A stretch of DNA of 64,000 nucleotides from CAVVDT01 sp963747005 (GTDB lineage: Bacteria > Pseudomonadota > Alphaproteobacteria > Rhizobiales > Aestuariivirgaceae): NCBI GenBank assembly GCA_963747005.1, contig CAVVDT010000013.1:248001-312000 (forward strand), read 5' to 3'. Of the stretch, positions 28,215-35,636 are shown piece after piece (the stretch's first letter is position 1; every line of letters starts with the position of its first letter). The notes beneath the pieces were generated by a model. It searched no databases and was not told where the DNA came from. It was given only the letters and a program-made list of their open reading frames with translations. A program made the translations under genes and the position numbers.

Positions 28215-28216
28215 AC

Positions 28217-28255
28217 CGAAACAAAGAAGCCCCGGCGGGGGGTCTGCCGCCGGGG
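28217..28255 (-). terminator. Rho-independent terminator of the Tyr/Arg-rich gene
   Basis: Read leftwards, ccccggcgg/ccgccgggg forms a 9-bp GC stem (28230-28255) followed by cttctttgtttc, 66 bp after the stop of the gene at 28321. Confidence 0.75.
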
Positions 28256-28320
28256 TCTTGGGATTTGCGACCAATACGCAGCACTAGCCGCTTAATGCTG
28301 GCCATAGGCCCGCCGGTTTG

Positions 28321-28605
28321 TCAGCGCCAGTCGTAACGCCGGTCGCTGCGGTAGCTGCGGTAATAGCGGCGGCGATGATAACGATCGTAGTCGCGGCGCC
28401 ACCGGTAATAACGCGGTCCGTAGTAGGCATAGGGCCCATAATAGGCCGGTGGACCATAATAGTAGCCGGGCGCCCAAAAGCCGAAAACGCCCGGAACACC
28501 GATGGAGACATGTACTCCAGCAGAGGCGGGCGCGCTGCCCGATACCATACCGGCAAGGGCAACGAATGCCGCAGCCGCGCTGCTAATGGCGAATTTGTGT
28601 AACAT
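28321..28605 (-). CDS. Small secreted Tyr/Arg-rich protein
   Basis: A 94-residue protein with a signal peptide (FAISSAAAAFVALAGMVSGS). The mature part is unusual: a GVPGVFGFWAPGYYYGPPAY segment rich in Gly, Pro and Tyr, then a strongly basic Arg/Tyr tail (RWRRDYDRYHRRRYYRSYRS). No domain is recognised; similar short YR-rich exported proteins are frequent in rhizobia and their role is unknown. The ATG at 28605 is preceded by ttggag; a start at 28632 would add a non-signal leader. The gene has its own terminator to the left. Confidence 0.8.
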   Translation of the reverse strand: MLHKFAISSAAAAFVALAGMVSGSAPASAGVHVSIGVPGVFGFWAPGYYYGPPAYYGPYAYYGPRYYRWRRDYDRYHRRRYYRSYRSDRRYDWR

Positions 28606-28767
28606 ATCTGAATACTCCAAACGAATTGACATTGCTCACGGCAGACTGGCCCCATCCCGTCAGGCTTGCTGAAGCCGCTTTCCTCAAATGACGGTTCGTC
28701 ATTGAGGGATGAGTGCCAATCGTCAAAAGCCTTAACCGAAAACGCGCTATTCGAATTTTGGTTCCCT

Positions 28768-28797
28768 TTACAAGAAAAGCCCCGGCGGTTCCGGGGC
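28768..28797 (-). terminator. Rho-independent terminator of the 88-residue gene
   Basis: Read leftwards, gccccgg/ccggggc (28779-28797, loop of 5) is followed by ttttcttgt, 22 bp after the stop codon at 28819. It supports that small minus-strand ORF as a real transcript. Confidence 0.85.
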
Positions 28798-28818
28798 GCC
28801 GGGGCCGGCACTGATGGG

Positions 28819-29085
28819 TTAGACCGAGCCGGCATGCTTCGGCGTAGAATGGCCCGTGATGACGGGCGTCACCTTTTCCAAGGCGCCAGGAATGCGGGTC
28901 AGACTGGCCACTGCTTCGATTTCCGCGATCAATGCACCGCATTCCTCGAACAACGGATTGCGTTGGCCGCAGGCCGCCCGCAGTCTCCCGACGCGGCATC
29001 TGCATTCCCGCATGACATCGATCAGCCCGGCATAGTCGAAGACATCGGGCTGAGGATGGTGGAACGGTCCGCACGCTTTGGACAT
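28819..29085 (-). CDS. Hypothetical protein, 88 residues
   Basis: A small protein beginning MSKACGPFHHPQPDVFDYAG and predicted to be mostly helical (LIDVMRECRCRVGRLRAACG, ECGALIAEIEAVASL). It has four cysteines and no signal peptide. No family is recognised. Evidence for a gene is the clean minus-strand terminator immediately after its stop and coherent amino-acid composition. The start is uncertain: ATG codons at 29130 and 29184 lie in frame upstream and none has a good ribosome site. Confidence 0.5.
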   Translation of the reverse strand: MSKACGPFHHPQPDVFDYAGLIDVMRECRCRVGRLRAACGQRNPLFEECGALIAEIEAVASLTRIPGALEKVTPVITGHSTPKHAGSV

Positions 29086-29180
29086 GGCGGGAGGATAGCG
29101 GATGTTCGCATAATGTTCCAGAGCGATCATGCACCCCGGCGGTGAGGCCGGGGCACATTGATGTCGAATGTGTGGTTGGG

Positions 29181-29639
29181 TCACAAAGGGGCGGGGACTG
29201 ACTGCCGCTGCTCGACAATGCTGAGTAGATGACTTGCGAAGACGATTAGGCGTGCCGCCTCAATGCGAAGTAGGTTTACGTCACGGTGACCCTGAGGATT
29301 CTTTGCGTGGCCAAAGGCCGCCGAAAACAGCAGCTTTTCAGATTCACGTTCGGCTCGCACTAGTGAGGTGTCACGTAGCGAGCCATTGACCTCATGGAAT
29401 GCACGGAGCATCAATTCCCGCCCAACGAGGTCGTTTGGATAGCCGCCAGCCTTGCGTACTGCAACCTCGACTTTGACCTGAGACCCGTCTTCCCTCCAGT
29501 TCAGGAGTGAGTCCGGAGGTTCTTGGCTCCAAGACCGAAGTTTGGACCGCCGGCAACCCGAGTGCCCGACAGCGAGGTGGCGGCCATTAAGGTGGCCTTC
29601 ATTGTCGGAATTTGGGTACGTTGGATCAGCTGGTCGCAA
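29181..29639 (-). pseudogene. Truncated TIGR02391 (Ymh) family gene
   Basis: The C-terminal part, about 29181-29480, reads KVEVAVRKAGGYPNDLVGRE, then LMLRAFHEVNGSLRD, AFGHAKNPQGHRD and AARLIVFASHLLSIVEQR. This is the conserved C-terminal half of the TIGR02391/Hypoth_Ymh family. The upstream 60 codons in frame (to a TTG at 29639) do not resemble the family's N-terminal half, so I read it as a 5'-truncated or rearranged gene. Codon use is less biased to G/C at third positions than in the neighbours, which suggests foreign origin. The family is of unknown function and occurs in accessory regions. It may still be expressed as a short protein. Confidence 0.65.
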
Positions 29640-29796
29640 ATGGTCGCTGACCGCGACGACCCGCCGCAGTTTGACTGGTGATGATCCGACAGACCGCTTG
29701 TCCGAAGGCTCTCACGGGCGGTCGACATTCAATGCTATTCTCTTGAAGAAGGCGGGCAGCCCTTGCGGAGGCCGTGTTTCAGATGGGGCGGTGCGA

Positions 29797-30660
29797 ATGC
29801 AGACATCTCTCTTGCATCCTGATTTCGGTGTCGAAGTGGCTGAAGTCGATCTGCGTGCCGTGACGGCAGATCATCTTTATCCCGCGATCAGGGAGCTGTT
29901 CGAGCAGCATTCATTGCTGCTGTTTCGCGACCAGGAGCTGGACGAGGCAGCGCATCGCGGGCTTGCGGAATTGTTCGGCCCGCTCGAGAATCTGCGCGAT
30001 ACCGAAAAGGGCATGGTCCCGCAGCGCCCCATGGTGTCGAATGTCGCGACCGCGGGCGGGCTGACTGACGATGCCGAAATGCGCCTTCTGGACCTCAAAT
30101 CCAACTTCATCTGGCATACCGACAGCACCTTTTTGCCCACGCCTGCCATCTCCAACATTCTCATCGCCTGCACGATCCCGCCCTCCGGCGGCAACACCGA
30201 GTTTGTCTCGACCCGCGCCGGGTGGGCGCGTCTGTCCGATGATCTCAAGGAACGCGCGCGCCGTCGCGTCGTGTTCCACAGTTTCTCCCATTCGCGCGGC
30301 ATGGTGGATGCGCGTCTGGCCGGGCTGGCGATATATACCAGGTTCCCGCCAACGCCGTGGCGGACCACCTGGCGCAACCCGCGCAATGGAACCGAGGCCC
30401 TGTTCATGGGGGCGCATGCTGCACGTGTCGAGGGCATGTCGAGGGAGGAAGGCACGAGGCTGATCGAAGAACTGATGGCCGCCGTGACTGGACCGGAGGC
30501 GATCTATTCGCACCGTTGGCGCGCCGGCGATGTGTTGATCTGGGACCAGCGCGCAATCCTGCATCGTGGCACTCCATGGAACTTCGACGAAGAGCGGACA
30601 CTGGCCAGTTTTGTGTCCTCGGCGCGCGAAAGCGACGGGATCGCAAGCGCACGGCCCTGA
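29797..30660 (+). CDS. TauD/TfdA-family Fe(II)/2-oxoglutarate dioxygenase
   Basis: A 287-residue non-haem iron oxygenase that couples 2-oxoglutarate decarboxylation to substrate hydroxylation. The iron ligands are visible: His107 and Asp109 in FIWHTDSTF and His256 in AILHRGTPW, with Arg267 in ERTLASF to bind 2-oxoglutarate. The N-terminus HPDFGVEVAEVDLRAV is typical of the TauD/TfdA group; the substrate is not predictable. The ATG at 29797 fits the family N-terminus (GTG at 29791 is an alternative). It is the first gene of a five-gene operon, 17 bp before the YciI-like gene, so it may act on the compound that the amidohydrolases then degrade. Confidence 0.88.
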   Translation: MQTSLLHPDFGVEVAEVDLRAVTADHLYPAIRELFEQHSLLLFRDQELDEAAHRGLAELFGPLENLRDTEKGMVPQRPMVSNVATAGGLTDDAEMRLLDLKSNFIWHTDSTFLPTPAISNILIACTIPPSGGNTEFVSTRAGWARLSDDLKERARRRVVFHSFSHSRGMVDARLAGLAIYTRFPPTPWRTTWRNPRNGTEALFMGAHAARVEGMSREEGTRLIEELMAAVTGPEAIYSHRWRAGDVLIWDQRAILHRGTPWNFDEERTLASFVSSARESDGIASARP

Positions 30661-30677
30661 ACGGGAGGAGATTGAAC

Positions 30678-30980
30678 ATGGCGTGGCTCATCGTCAGCGA
30701 CGACAACGAAAACGGCCCGGCGATCCGGGCGGATGCTCGGATCATGGATGCCCATTGGCAATATGAACTGGCACACCGCGACGTCATCCTGGCTGCGGGC
30801 AGCCTCCGGGACGATGACGGGGTGGCCAAGAATGGCTCGCTGCTGGTGCTCGATGTGGCGACACGCGCCGAAGCCGAGGCCTTCTTTGCCAATGACCCGG
30901 CGACCAGGGCAGGCATGCGCGGTGCCACCAGCATCCGCTATCTCAATGCCGCAATCCTCAACCACGAAGAGCAGGCCTGA
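30678..30980 (+). CDS. YciI-like protein
   Basis: A 100-residue ferredoxin-like-fold protein. It has the family features: N-terminal strand MAWLIVSDD, the HWQYELAHRDVILAAGSL segment with a conserved histidine and aspartate, and DVATRAEAEAFFANDPATRA. Family members act as small hydrolases, dehydratases or dehydrochlorinases in catabolic pathways, but the activity here is unknown. A strong ribosome site (gggagga) precedes the ATG. It sits between the dioxygenase and the PuuE-like gene in one operon. Confidence 0.8.
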   Translation: MAWLIVSDDNENGPAIRADARIMDAHWQYELAHRDVILAAGSLRDDDGVAKNGSLLVLDVATRAEAEAFFANDPATRAGMRGATSIRYLNAAILNHEEQA

Positions 30981-31000
30981 GCAGTGGAAGGGGTATCTGA

Positions 31001-31981
31001 ATGAGCCGGGACGCGGGCCTTAATCGGGGTCAGACTGCGGGCCTTGATGCGGAACGGCCGAGCCGTGACTTCATTGGCTACGCCGATGATCCCCCGCATG
31101 CGAACTGGCCCGGCGGGGCAAGGGTCGCGGTGAACTTCTGCATCAATTACGAAGAAGGCGCGGAGCGGTCGATTCTCAACGGCGACGTGCAGTCCGAGGT
31201 CCGCCTGTCGGACGTATCGGTGGATGCGCGTATCGGGCGACGCGAGCTGAATATCGAACACAGCTATGAATACGGCGCGCGGGTCGGCTATTGGCGGTTG
31301 CTCAAGGCCTTCACCGACCGCGGTCTTCAGGCAACCGTCAACCTTGTCGGACTGGCCGGGGAGCACAATCCGCTGGCGCTCGCCAAAATGGTCGCGGCCG
31401 GATTTGATCTTCAGCCGCATGGTTGGCGCTGGATCGACTACGACGCCGTGAGCGAGGCGGAAGAACGCGCCCACCTGGAAAAGTCCATCGAGCAGATCAC
31501 GCGGTTGACCGGGGCGCCGCCCTTGGGCAACTATGCCGGACTGCCGTCGATCAACACGCAGCGGCTGACGGCGGAAAGGCCATGTTTCCTGTACTATTCG
31601 GACATCTATAACGACGACCTGCCGTATTGGTCGCCGGACTATCCGGGGCTGCTGTTGATCCCCTATTCGCTCGACACCAACAATTCCCGCTTTGCCCGCT
31701 CGGGGGCCGGGTATCAGGTGGCCGATGAGTTCGTGACCTACATCAAGGACAGCTTCGATGTTCTTTACGCCGAAGGGGCCGATCGGCCAAAGATGATGAG
31801 CGTGGGGCTTCATGCGCGGCTGCTGGGGCGACCGGGCCGAATCGTGGCGCTGCATCGCATCCTCGACTACATTTCGGGTCATGCTGATGCCTGGATCTGC
31901 CGGCGGGGAGACATTGCGCGACACTGGCAGGCGATGCATCCCGATCCGCGCCCTACCGCGAAAGTAACAATCAATGACTGA
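31001..31981 (+). CDS. PuuE-type polysaccharide-deacetylase-fold cyclic amidohydrolase
   Basis: A 326-residue protein of the polysaccharide deacetylase superfamily, most like PuuE, the metal-independent allantoinase that opens the hydantoin ring of allantoin. Matching blocks are DFIGYADDPPHANWPG, FCINYEEGAERSILNGD, HSYEYGARVGYWRLLKAF, QPHGWRWIDY, DIYNDDLPYW and PKMMSVGLHARLLGRPGR. In PuuE, as I remember it, the segment after GW reads YTGRTGPNTRRL; here it is NYAGLPSINTQRL, so a substrate-contacting arginine may be gone. Because the next two genes encode an N-carbamoyl-D-amino-acid hydrolase and a D-amino-acid transaminase, I infer a hydantoin- or ureide-ring opening role. The stop overlaps the next start by 8 bp. 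Confidence 0.85.
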   Translation: MSRDAGLNRGQTAGLDAERPSRDFIGYADDPPHANWPGGARVAVNFCINYEEGAERSILNGDVQSEVRLSDVSVDARIGRRELNIEHSYEYGARVGYWRLLKAFTDRGLQATVNLVGLAGEHNPLALAKMVAAGFDLQPHGWRWIDYDAVSEAEERAHLEKSIEQITRLTGAPPLGNYAGLPSINTQRLTAERPCFLYYSDIYNDDLPYWSPDYPGLLLIPYSLDTNNSRFARSGAGYQVADEFVTYIKDSFDVLYAEGADRPKMMSVGLHARLLGRPGRIVALHRILDYISGHADAWICRRGDIARHWQAMHPDPRPTAKVTIND

Positions 31982-32933
31982 TCTTGTTGTTGGCGTCGCC
32001 CAGATGGGCCCGATCAGCAAGGCCGACAGCCGCTTCGATGCTGTTCAGCGCCTGCTTGCGCTGCTGGCGCAGGCGAAGGTGCGCGGCTGCAATTTCGTGG
32101 TCTTCCCCGAGCTTGCGTTGACGACCTTCTTTCCGCGCTGGGTCTATGATCGCGGCGATGCCGAGCTTGAAGACTTCTTCGAAGATGCCATGCCGGGCCC
32201 GGAAACCCGCTCCCTGTTCGAGGCAGCGGCCGCGGCGGGAATCGGATTCTATCTCGGCTATGCCGAAAAATCCGGTGCCGGACGTTTCAACAGTTCGGTT
32301 CTGGTGGGCCCCGATGGCAGGATCGTCGGAAAGTACCGCAAGGTTCATCTCCCCGGCCATGGCGAACCGGACCCAACCCGCAAGGGCGAACATCTGGAAA
32401 AGCGCTACTTCGATGTCGGCGATCTGGGCTTTCCGGTCTATCAATCCCAGGGCGCACGCATCGGGATGGCCATTTGCAATGATCGTCGCTGGCCCGAGAC
32501 CTATCGGGTCATGGGGCTGCAGGGCGCCGAACTGATCGTGTTGGGCTACAATACCCCGACCGGCCTGGGGGAACCCTATCAGGCAGCGGCACTGGCCAAT
32601 TTCCACAACGCGCTTACAATGCAGGCCGGGGCCTATCACAATGCCTGCTGGGTGGCGGCGGCGGCGAAATGCGGCTGCGAGGAAGGCTTCGACATGATCG
32701 GGCAAAGCATGATCATCTCGCCCAACGGCGAGATCGTGGCCATGGCCTCGACGCTGAAGGACGAATTGATCAGCGCCCGCTGCGATTTTCAGATGGCGCA
32801 ATATGCCAAGCAGGAAATCTTCAATTTCGCCCGCCATCGTCGCCCCGAGGCCTATGGCCTGATCACCGGGCGCACCGGCGCCGGCGACATGGTGCAGCCG
32901 GACCGGACAAGGGCGGGGCTTGAGGATGACTAG
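31974..32933 (+). CDS. N-carbamoyl-D-amino-acid hydrolase
   Basis: A 319-residue nitrilase-superfamily amidase that removes the carbamoyl group from N-carbamoyl-D-amino acids, giving the D-amino acid, CO2 and ammonia. The catalytic triad is complete: Glu46 in VVFPELALT, Lys123 in YRKVHLPGH and Cys168 in MAICNDRRWPETYRVMG. The segment ICNDRRWPETYR plus GYNTPTGL is the hallmark of D-carbamoylases rather than beta-ureidopropionases. Length fits the family. It overlaps the PuuE-like gene by 8 bp and the transaminase by 8 bp, so all three are translationally coupled. Confidence 0.92.
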   Translation: MTDLVVGVAQMGPISKADSRFDAVQRLLALLAQAKVRGCNFVVFPELALTTFFPRWVYDRGDAELEDFFEDAMPGPETRSLFEAAAAAGIGFYLGYAEKSGAGRFNSSVLVGPDGRIVGKYRKVHLPGHGEPDPTRKGEHLEKRYFDVGDLGFPVYQSQGARIGMAICNDRRWPETYRVMGLQGAELIVLGYNTPTGLGEPYQAAALANFHNALTMQAGAYHNACWVAAAAKCGCEEGFDMIGQSMIISPNGEIVAMASTLKDELISARCDFQMAQYAKQEIFNFARHRRPEAYGLITGRTGAGDMVQPDRTRAGLEDD

Positions 32934-33780
32934 AACCGTCTACATCAACGGACAATTCTGCGCGCCGGAACAGGCAACGGTGTCGATCTTCGACCGCGGG
33001 CTGCTCTTCGCCGACGCGGTCTACGAGGTTGCAGGCGTCCACGGCGGCAGGCTTCTCGACTTTGACGCCCACATGGAGCGCCTTGAACGCTCGCTGCGCG
33101 AGATGCAGATGCAACGGCCCTTGGACCGCGCCGCGGTGCTGGAGGTCATGCGCGAACTGGTGCGCCGCAACAGCGTCGATGAGGGGCTGGTCTACATGCA
33201 GTTCACCCGCGGCAGCGATGGGGACCGCGACTTTCTGCCCTCGGCCGGTCTCACCCCCACCGTGTTCGGCTTTGCCCAGCACAAATCCGATGCCGTCAGG
33301 GCCGATATCCGCAACGGCATCGCCATGCAGACGCAGCCCGATCTGCGCTGGGCCCGGCGCGACATCAAGACCGTCGGCCTGATGGGCAGTGTCTTTGCCA
33401 AGATGGCGGTGAAGGGCTCGGGCGCCGGCGAGGCCCTGCTGCACGAGGACGGCACCGTCACCGAAGGGGCCGCAACCAGCTTTTACATCGTCAAGAGCGG
33501 CGCAGTGGTGACGCGGCCGCTGAGCAGCGCCATCCTGCATGGCTGCACCCGCAAGGCGCTTCTGGCGTTGGTCGGCTCCGGCGCTGCCCGGCTGGAAGAG
33601 CGCCTGTTCACCGTCGCCGAGGCACGCGATGCCGACGAAGCCTTCATCACGGGCGCCTCGACCTACGTCACCCCGGTGGTGCGGATCGACGGGACATTGC
33701 TCGGCGACGGCACGCCCGGACCGGTCACACGGAAACTGCAAGCGCTGTACATGGATTTTGCGCTCAAGACCGCGATCTGA
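32926..33780 (+). CDS. D-amino-acid transaminase
   Basis: A 284-residue class IV (fold type IV) PLP aminotransferase. The N-terminal YINGQFCAPEQATVSIFDRG and LFADAVYEV are typical of D-amino-acid aminotransferases; the PLP lysine is in RRDIKTVGLM (about residue 144), and VTEGAATSFYIV and FITGASTYVTPVVRID are conserved phosphate-cup and C-terminal motifs. It would convert the D-amino acid released by the upstream carbamoylase to a 2-oxo acid. Branched-chain aminotransferases share the fold, but the context favours D-specificity. The ATG at 32926 overlaps the preceding stop; a TTG at 32920 is less likely. Confidence 0.87.
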   Translation: MTRTVYINGQFCAPEQATVSIFDRGLLFADAVYEVAGVHGGRLLDFDAHMERLERSLREMQMQRPLDRAAVLEVMRELVRRNSVDEGLVYMQFTRGSDGDRDFLPSAGLTPTVFGFAQHKSDAVRADIRNGIAMQTQPDLRWARRDIKTVGLMGSVFAKMAVKGSGAGEALLHEDGTVTEGAATSFYIVKSGAVVTRPLSSAILHGCTRKALLALVGSGAARLEERLFTVAEARDADEAFITGASTYVTPVVRIDGTLLGDGTPGPVTRKLQALYMDFALKTAI

Positions 33781-33782
33781 CG

Positions 33783-33813
33783 GGCCTGCCGACGGGACGG
33801 TAGAAGGCAGGCC
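33783..33813. terminator. Hairpin between convergent genes
   Basis: ggcctgcc (33783-33790) pairs perfectly with ggcaggcc (33806-33813) directly after the transaminase stop and before the sciP stop. No T-run follows on either strand, so it is only a candidate terminator. Confidence 0.4.
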
Positions 33814-33838
33814 ACCGGTCTCCGCACTCGCCCTCGCG

Positions 33839-34114
33839 CTATTGCCGGTACTCCTGCAGCTTGCCCAGCAGCAAGCCCTCAAGGCCGTGTTCGTCGAGGT
33901 GGCGTTCCCAACTGGTATACTCCTCGATGGTCATGGAATAGCGCTCGCGCGCCTCATCGAGGGAGAGCAACCCGTTGCGAACGGCTGCCACAACTTCCGC
34001 CTTTTTCGTCGGCGTCCAGTGTTGTGCGACGGCAGAAGGCAAATTTCGCTGATTGAGAATATTTCCCCTCGGTCCCACGACGGAATATCTGCCACCGTCT
34101 TGTCGGTTTCGCAT
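33839..34114 (-). CDS. sciP: SciP-family (DUF1153) CtrA inhibitor
   Basis: A 91-residue helix-turn-helix protein. In Caulobacter SciP binds the master cell-cycle regulator CtrA and blocks activation of its targets, including motility genes. The family core is present: YSVVGPRGNILNQRNLPS, HWTPTKKAEVVAAVRNGLLS, LDEARERYSMTIEEYTSWER and GLEGLLLGKLQEYR. In most homologues the position after the loop is a basic tract like TPTKKAEVV here. Two CtrA-type boxes lie upstream (34165-34179 and 34199-34213), as expected for a CtrA-controlled feedback gene. The short N-terminal extension (MRNRQDGGR) makes the exact start less certain. Confidence 0.88.
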   Translation of the reverse strand: MRNRQDGGRYSVVGPRGNILNQRNLPSAVAQHWTPTKKAEVVAAVRNGLLSLDEARERYSMTIEEYTSWERHLDEHGLEGLLLGKLQEYRQ

Positions 34115-34164
34115 GCTGCATGCTCCATTTGGCAGTCCCTAGCGTCAGCATCTTCGAGTTTCTT

Positions 34165-34179
34165 TTAAGAAATACTTGA
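34165..34179 (-). promoter_or_regulatory. Candidate CtrA box 1 (TTAA-N7-TTGA)
   Basis: TTAA at 34165-34168 and TTGA at 34176-34179 are exactly 7 bp apart; one base differs from the full TTAA-N7-TTAA. It lies 51-65 bp upstream of the sciP ATG. Confidence 0.5.
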
Positions 34180-34198
34180 TCTAACATTGATTAATAAT

Positions 34199-34213
34199 TT
34201 AAAATTGGATTAA
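34199..34213 (-). promoter_or_regulatory. CtrA box 2 (TTAA-N7-TTAA, exact)
   Basis: TTAA (34199-34202), a 7-bp spacer aattgga and TTAA (34210-34213) match the CtrA consensus exactly, 85-99 bp upstream of sciP and about 90 bp from the divergent small gene at 34302. The surrounding 100 bp is strongly AT-rich, so chance is a real alternative. Confidence 0.55.
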
Positions 34214-34301
34214 ATATATAACCGTCTGAAAAAAACAAACTATACGTAGTTGACATTCTGGTGGGCTATTACCATTTTATATTCAACGAAGGGAGCACAA
34301 G

Positions 34302-34511
34302 ATGACCAAACTCTTGTTTGCCCAAGGCGTCGATCGTTGGATCGTCAATTCCGAACGCGGCACGGTAACCCTTTTCTTCAGGGATGATGCGGATCGCAAG
34401 ATAGCCATACGTCTGGCCGGCCCTAATATGGCCGGTGTTTTGCATCGCATTCTGGCCAGCATTGAGGAAAAACCCCTCGGGACCGCCTCCAGGGAGCGCA
34501 TGACCGGTTAG
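34302..34511 (+). CDS. Small hypothetical protein, 69 residues
   Basis: A compact protein starting MTKLLFAQGVDRWIVNSERG with alternating strands (TVTLFFRDDADRKIAIRLAG) and one C-terminal helix (AGVLHRILASIEEKP). A good ribosome site (gaagggag) lies 7-8 nt before the ATG, and a TTGACA hexamer lies at 34250-34255, although no good -10 sits at the right distance. No family is recognised. It is divergent from sciP across an AT-rich gap and could share its regulation. Confidence 0.55.
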   Translation: MTKLLFAQGVDRWIVNSERGTVTLFFRDDADRKIAIRLAGPNMAGVLHRILASIEEKPLGTASRERMTG

Positions 34512-35087
34512 AGCCTGATCCGGCCAGATATAGCGGATCGATTTGGCCTCACGCGGTCAAACGTCGTGACAATTGTTGCGCGCAAAGACCTTCGTGGGGA
34601 TCGACGGCTTCGCGGCTACGTAGTTTTAATTTCTGCAGGCTAGGTTGAGCCCGATCCGGATCATAGTTGCCGGCCTGCCGCCACGACCCGATACCGTCGA
34701 GGAACTGCCATGTCGTCCATGAATGAGGCTCACAAGCAAAGGCATCTGCTGTTGTGCGCCCGCCTCGGCTATCAGGTCCACACGTTTCGAAGCGAGCACG
34801 ATTGCCGACTGGATCATGGCTGCTCGCTGACGTCTGCCTGTCCGCTGCATGGCGAGTTTGTTCTCGACGATGAAAGCAATATCGTTGGTCGAATGTCGGG
34901 TTTGGCCAGGAAAGCCTGAACCTGGCAGAGCCCGCCCGGCATATGCTTTGCGGCCATGAGGTCGTATGGTCATGTTCCGGGTTGCCGTGGCGGCGACGCG
35001 CGCGACACCCGCACCCTCTTGAACCCCGCGATCTGAACGCCATCTGGCCTTCAGGTCCACTCGTCGCCCCAAAGGAAGCCCGCCACG
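34512..35087. other. Mostly empty intergenic stretch with one doubtful small ORF
   Basis: About 576 bp between the small gene and creA. Apart from the doubtful ORF at 34710-34919 and the ribosome site (aaggaag) before creA at about 35071, I see no RNA gene, strong hairpin or repeat. Longer minus-strand ORFs here have implausible composition. Confidence 0.5.
34710..34919 (+). CDS. Doubtful small Cys-containing ORF
   Basis: A 69-residue ORF with a fair ribosome site (gagga, 7 nt from the ATG). It contains HLLLCARLGYQVHTFRSEHD and a cysteine cluster (CRLDHGCSLTSACPLHGEF) that could in principle bind metal. No homologue is recognised and no other evidence supports it, so it may be chance. Confidence 0.3.
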   Translation: MSSMNEAHKQRHLLLCARLGYQVHTFRSEHDCRLDHGCSLTSACPLHGEFVLDDESNIVGRMSGLARKA

Positions 35088-35609
35088 ATGCGCCCCATCG
35101 CCCTTAGCCTCGCCGCCCTTGCCGCCCTCGCCTCAGCCGCCGCGCCCGTGCTGGCCGCCGACGATGACGGCCCGGAACTCATCTTCAAGAAGACCACCGT
35201 CTTCCGCCTCCTGTCGCCCAACGCCACGCTGGATACCTACGCCCTCGACGACCCGCTGGTGGAAGGCGTGGCGTGCCATTTCACCGTGCCGCAGATCGGC
35301 GGCTGGAAGGGCTGGGCGGGGTTTGCCGTGGAGCGGTCGGAAATTTCGCTGGCCTGCCGCCAGATCGGTCCGATCCACTTCAAGGGCAAGTTCGCGCAAG
35401 GCGTCGACGTCTACACCCAGCGCCGGTCGCTGTTCTTCAAGAAGATGCAGATCGTGCGCGGGTGCGATGCCAAGCGTAATGTGCTGGTCTATCTGGTCTA
35501 TTCCGACCGGATAATCGAGGGCAGCCCGCAGAACTCCACCTCCACCGTGCCCATCATGCCGTGGGGCGACCAGCCGGCTCCGAAATGCGGGGATTATCTG
35601 GACAAGTAA
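35088..35609 (+). CDS. creA: CreA family protein
   Basis: A 173-residue exported protein: a signal peptide (MRPIALSLAALAALASAAAP) and the CreA core with TVFRLLSPNATLDTYALDDP, VEGVACHFTVPQIGGWKGW, ISLACRQIGPI and RRSLFFKKMQIVRGCDAKRN. CreA is conserved in proteobacteria but its function is unknown. Four or more cysteines (in VACHF, LACRQ, RGCDA, PKCGD) could form disulfides in the periplasm. A ribosome site (aaaggaag) precedes the ATG. It stands alone, convergent with the PEP-mutase-like gene. Confidence 0.93.
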   Translation: MRPIALSLAALAALASAAAPVLAADDDGPELIFKKTTVFRLLSPNATLDTYALDDPLVEGVACHFTVPQIGGWKGWAGFAVERSEISLACRQIGPIHFKGKFAQGVDVYTQRRSLFFKKMQIVRGCDAKRNVLVYLVYSDRIIEGSPQNSTSTVPIMPWGDQPAPKCGDYLDK

Positions 35610-35636
35610 GCAGCGCCGCGGCCCGACGCCTCCGCC

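Noticed and set aside
34250..34283. TTGACA with a tatatt as a promoter for the small gene at 34302
   Set aside because: The spacer would be 22 bp, and no better -10 occurs at 16-18 bp, so it was not listed as a promoter.
28068..34300. A tRNA-Lys-anchored genomic island
   Set aside because: The region has accessory character, but I found no direct repeat of the tRNA 3' end and no integrase, so I do not claim an island.
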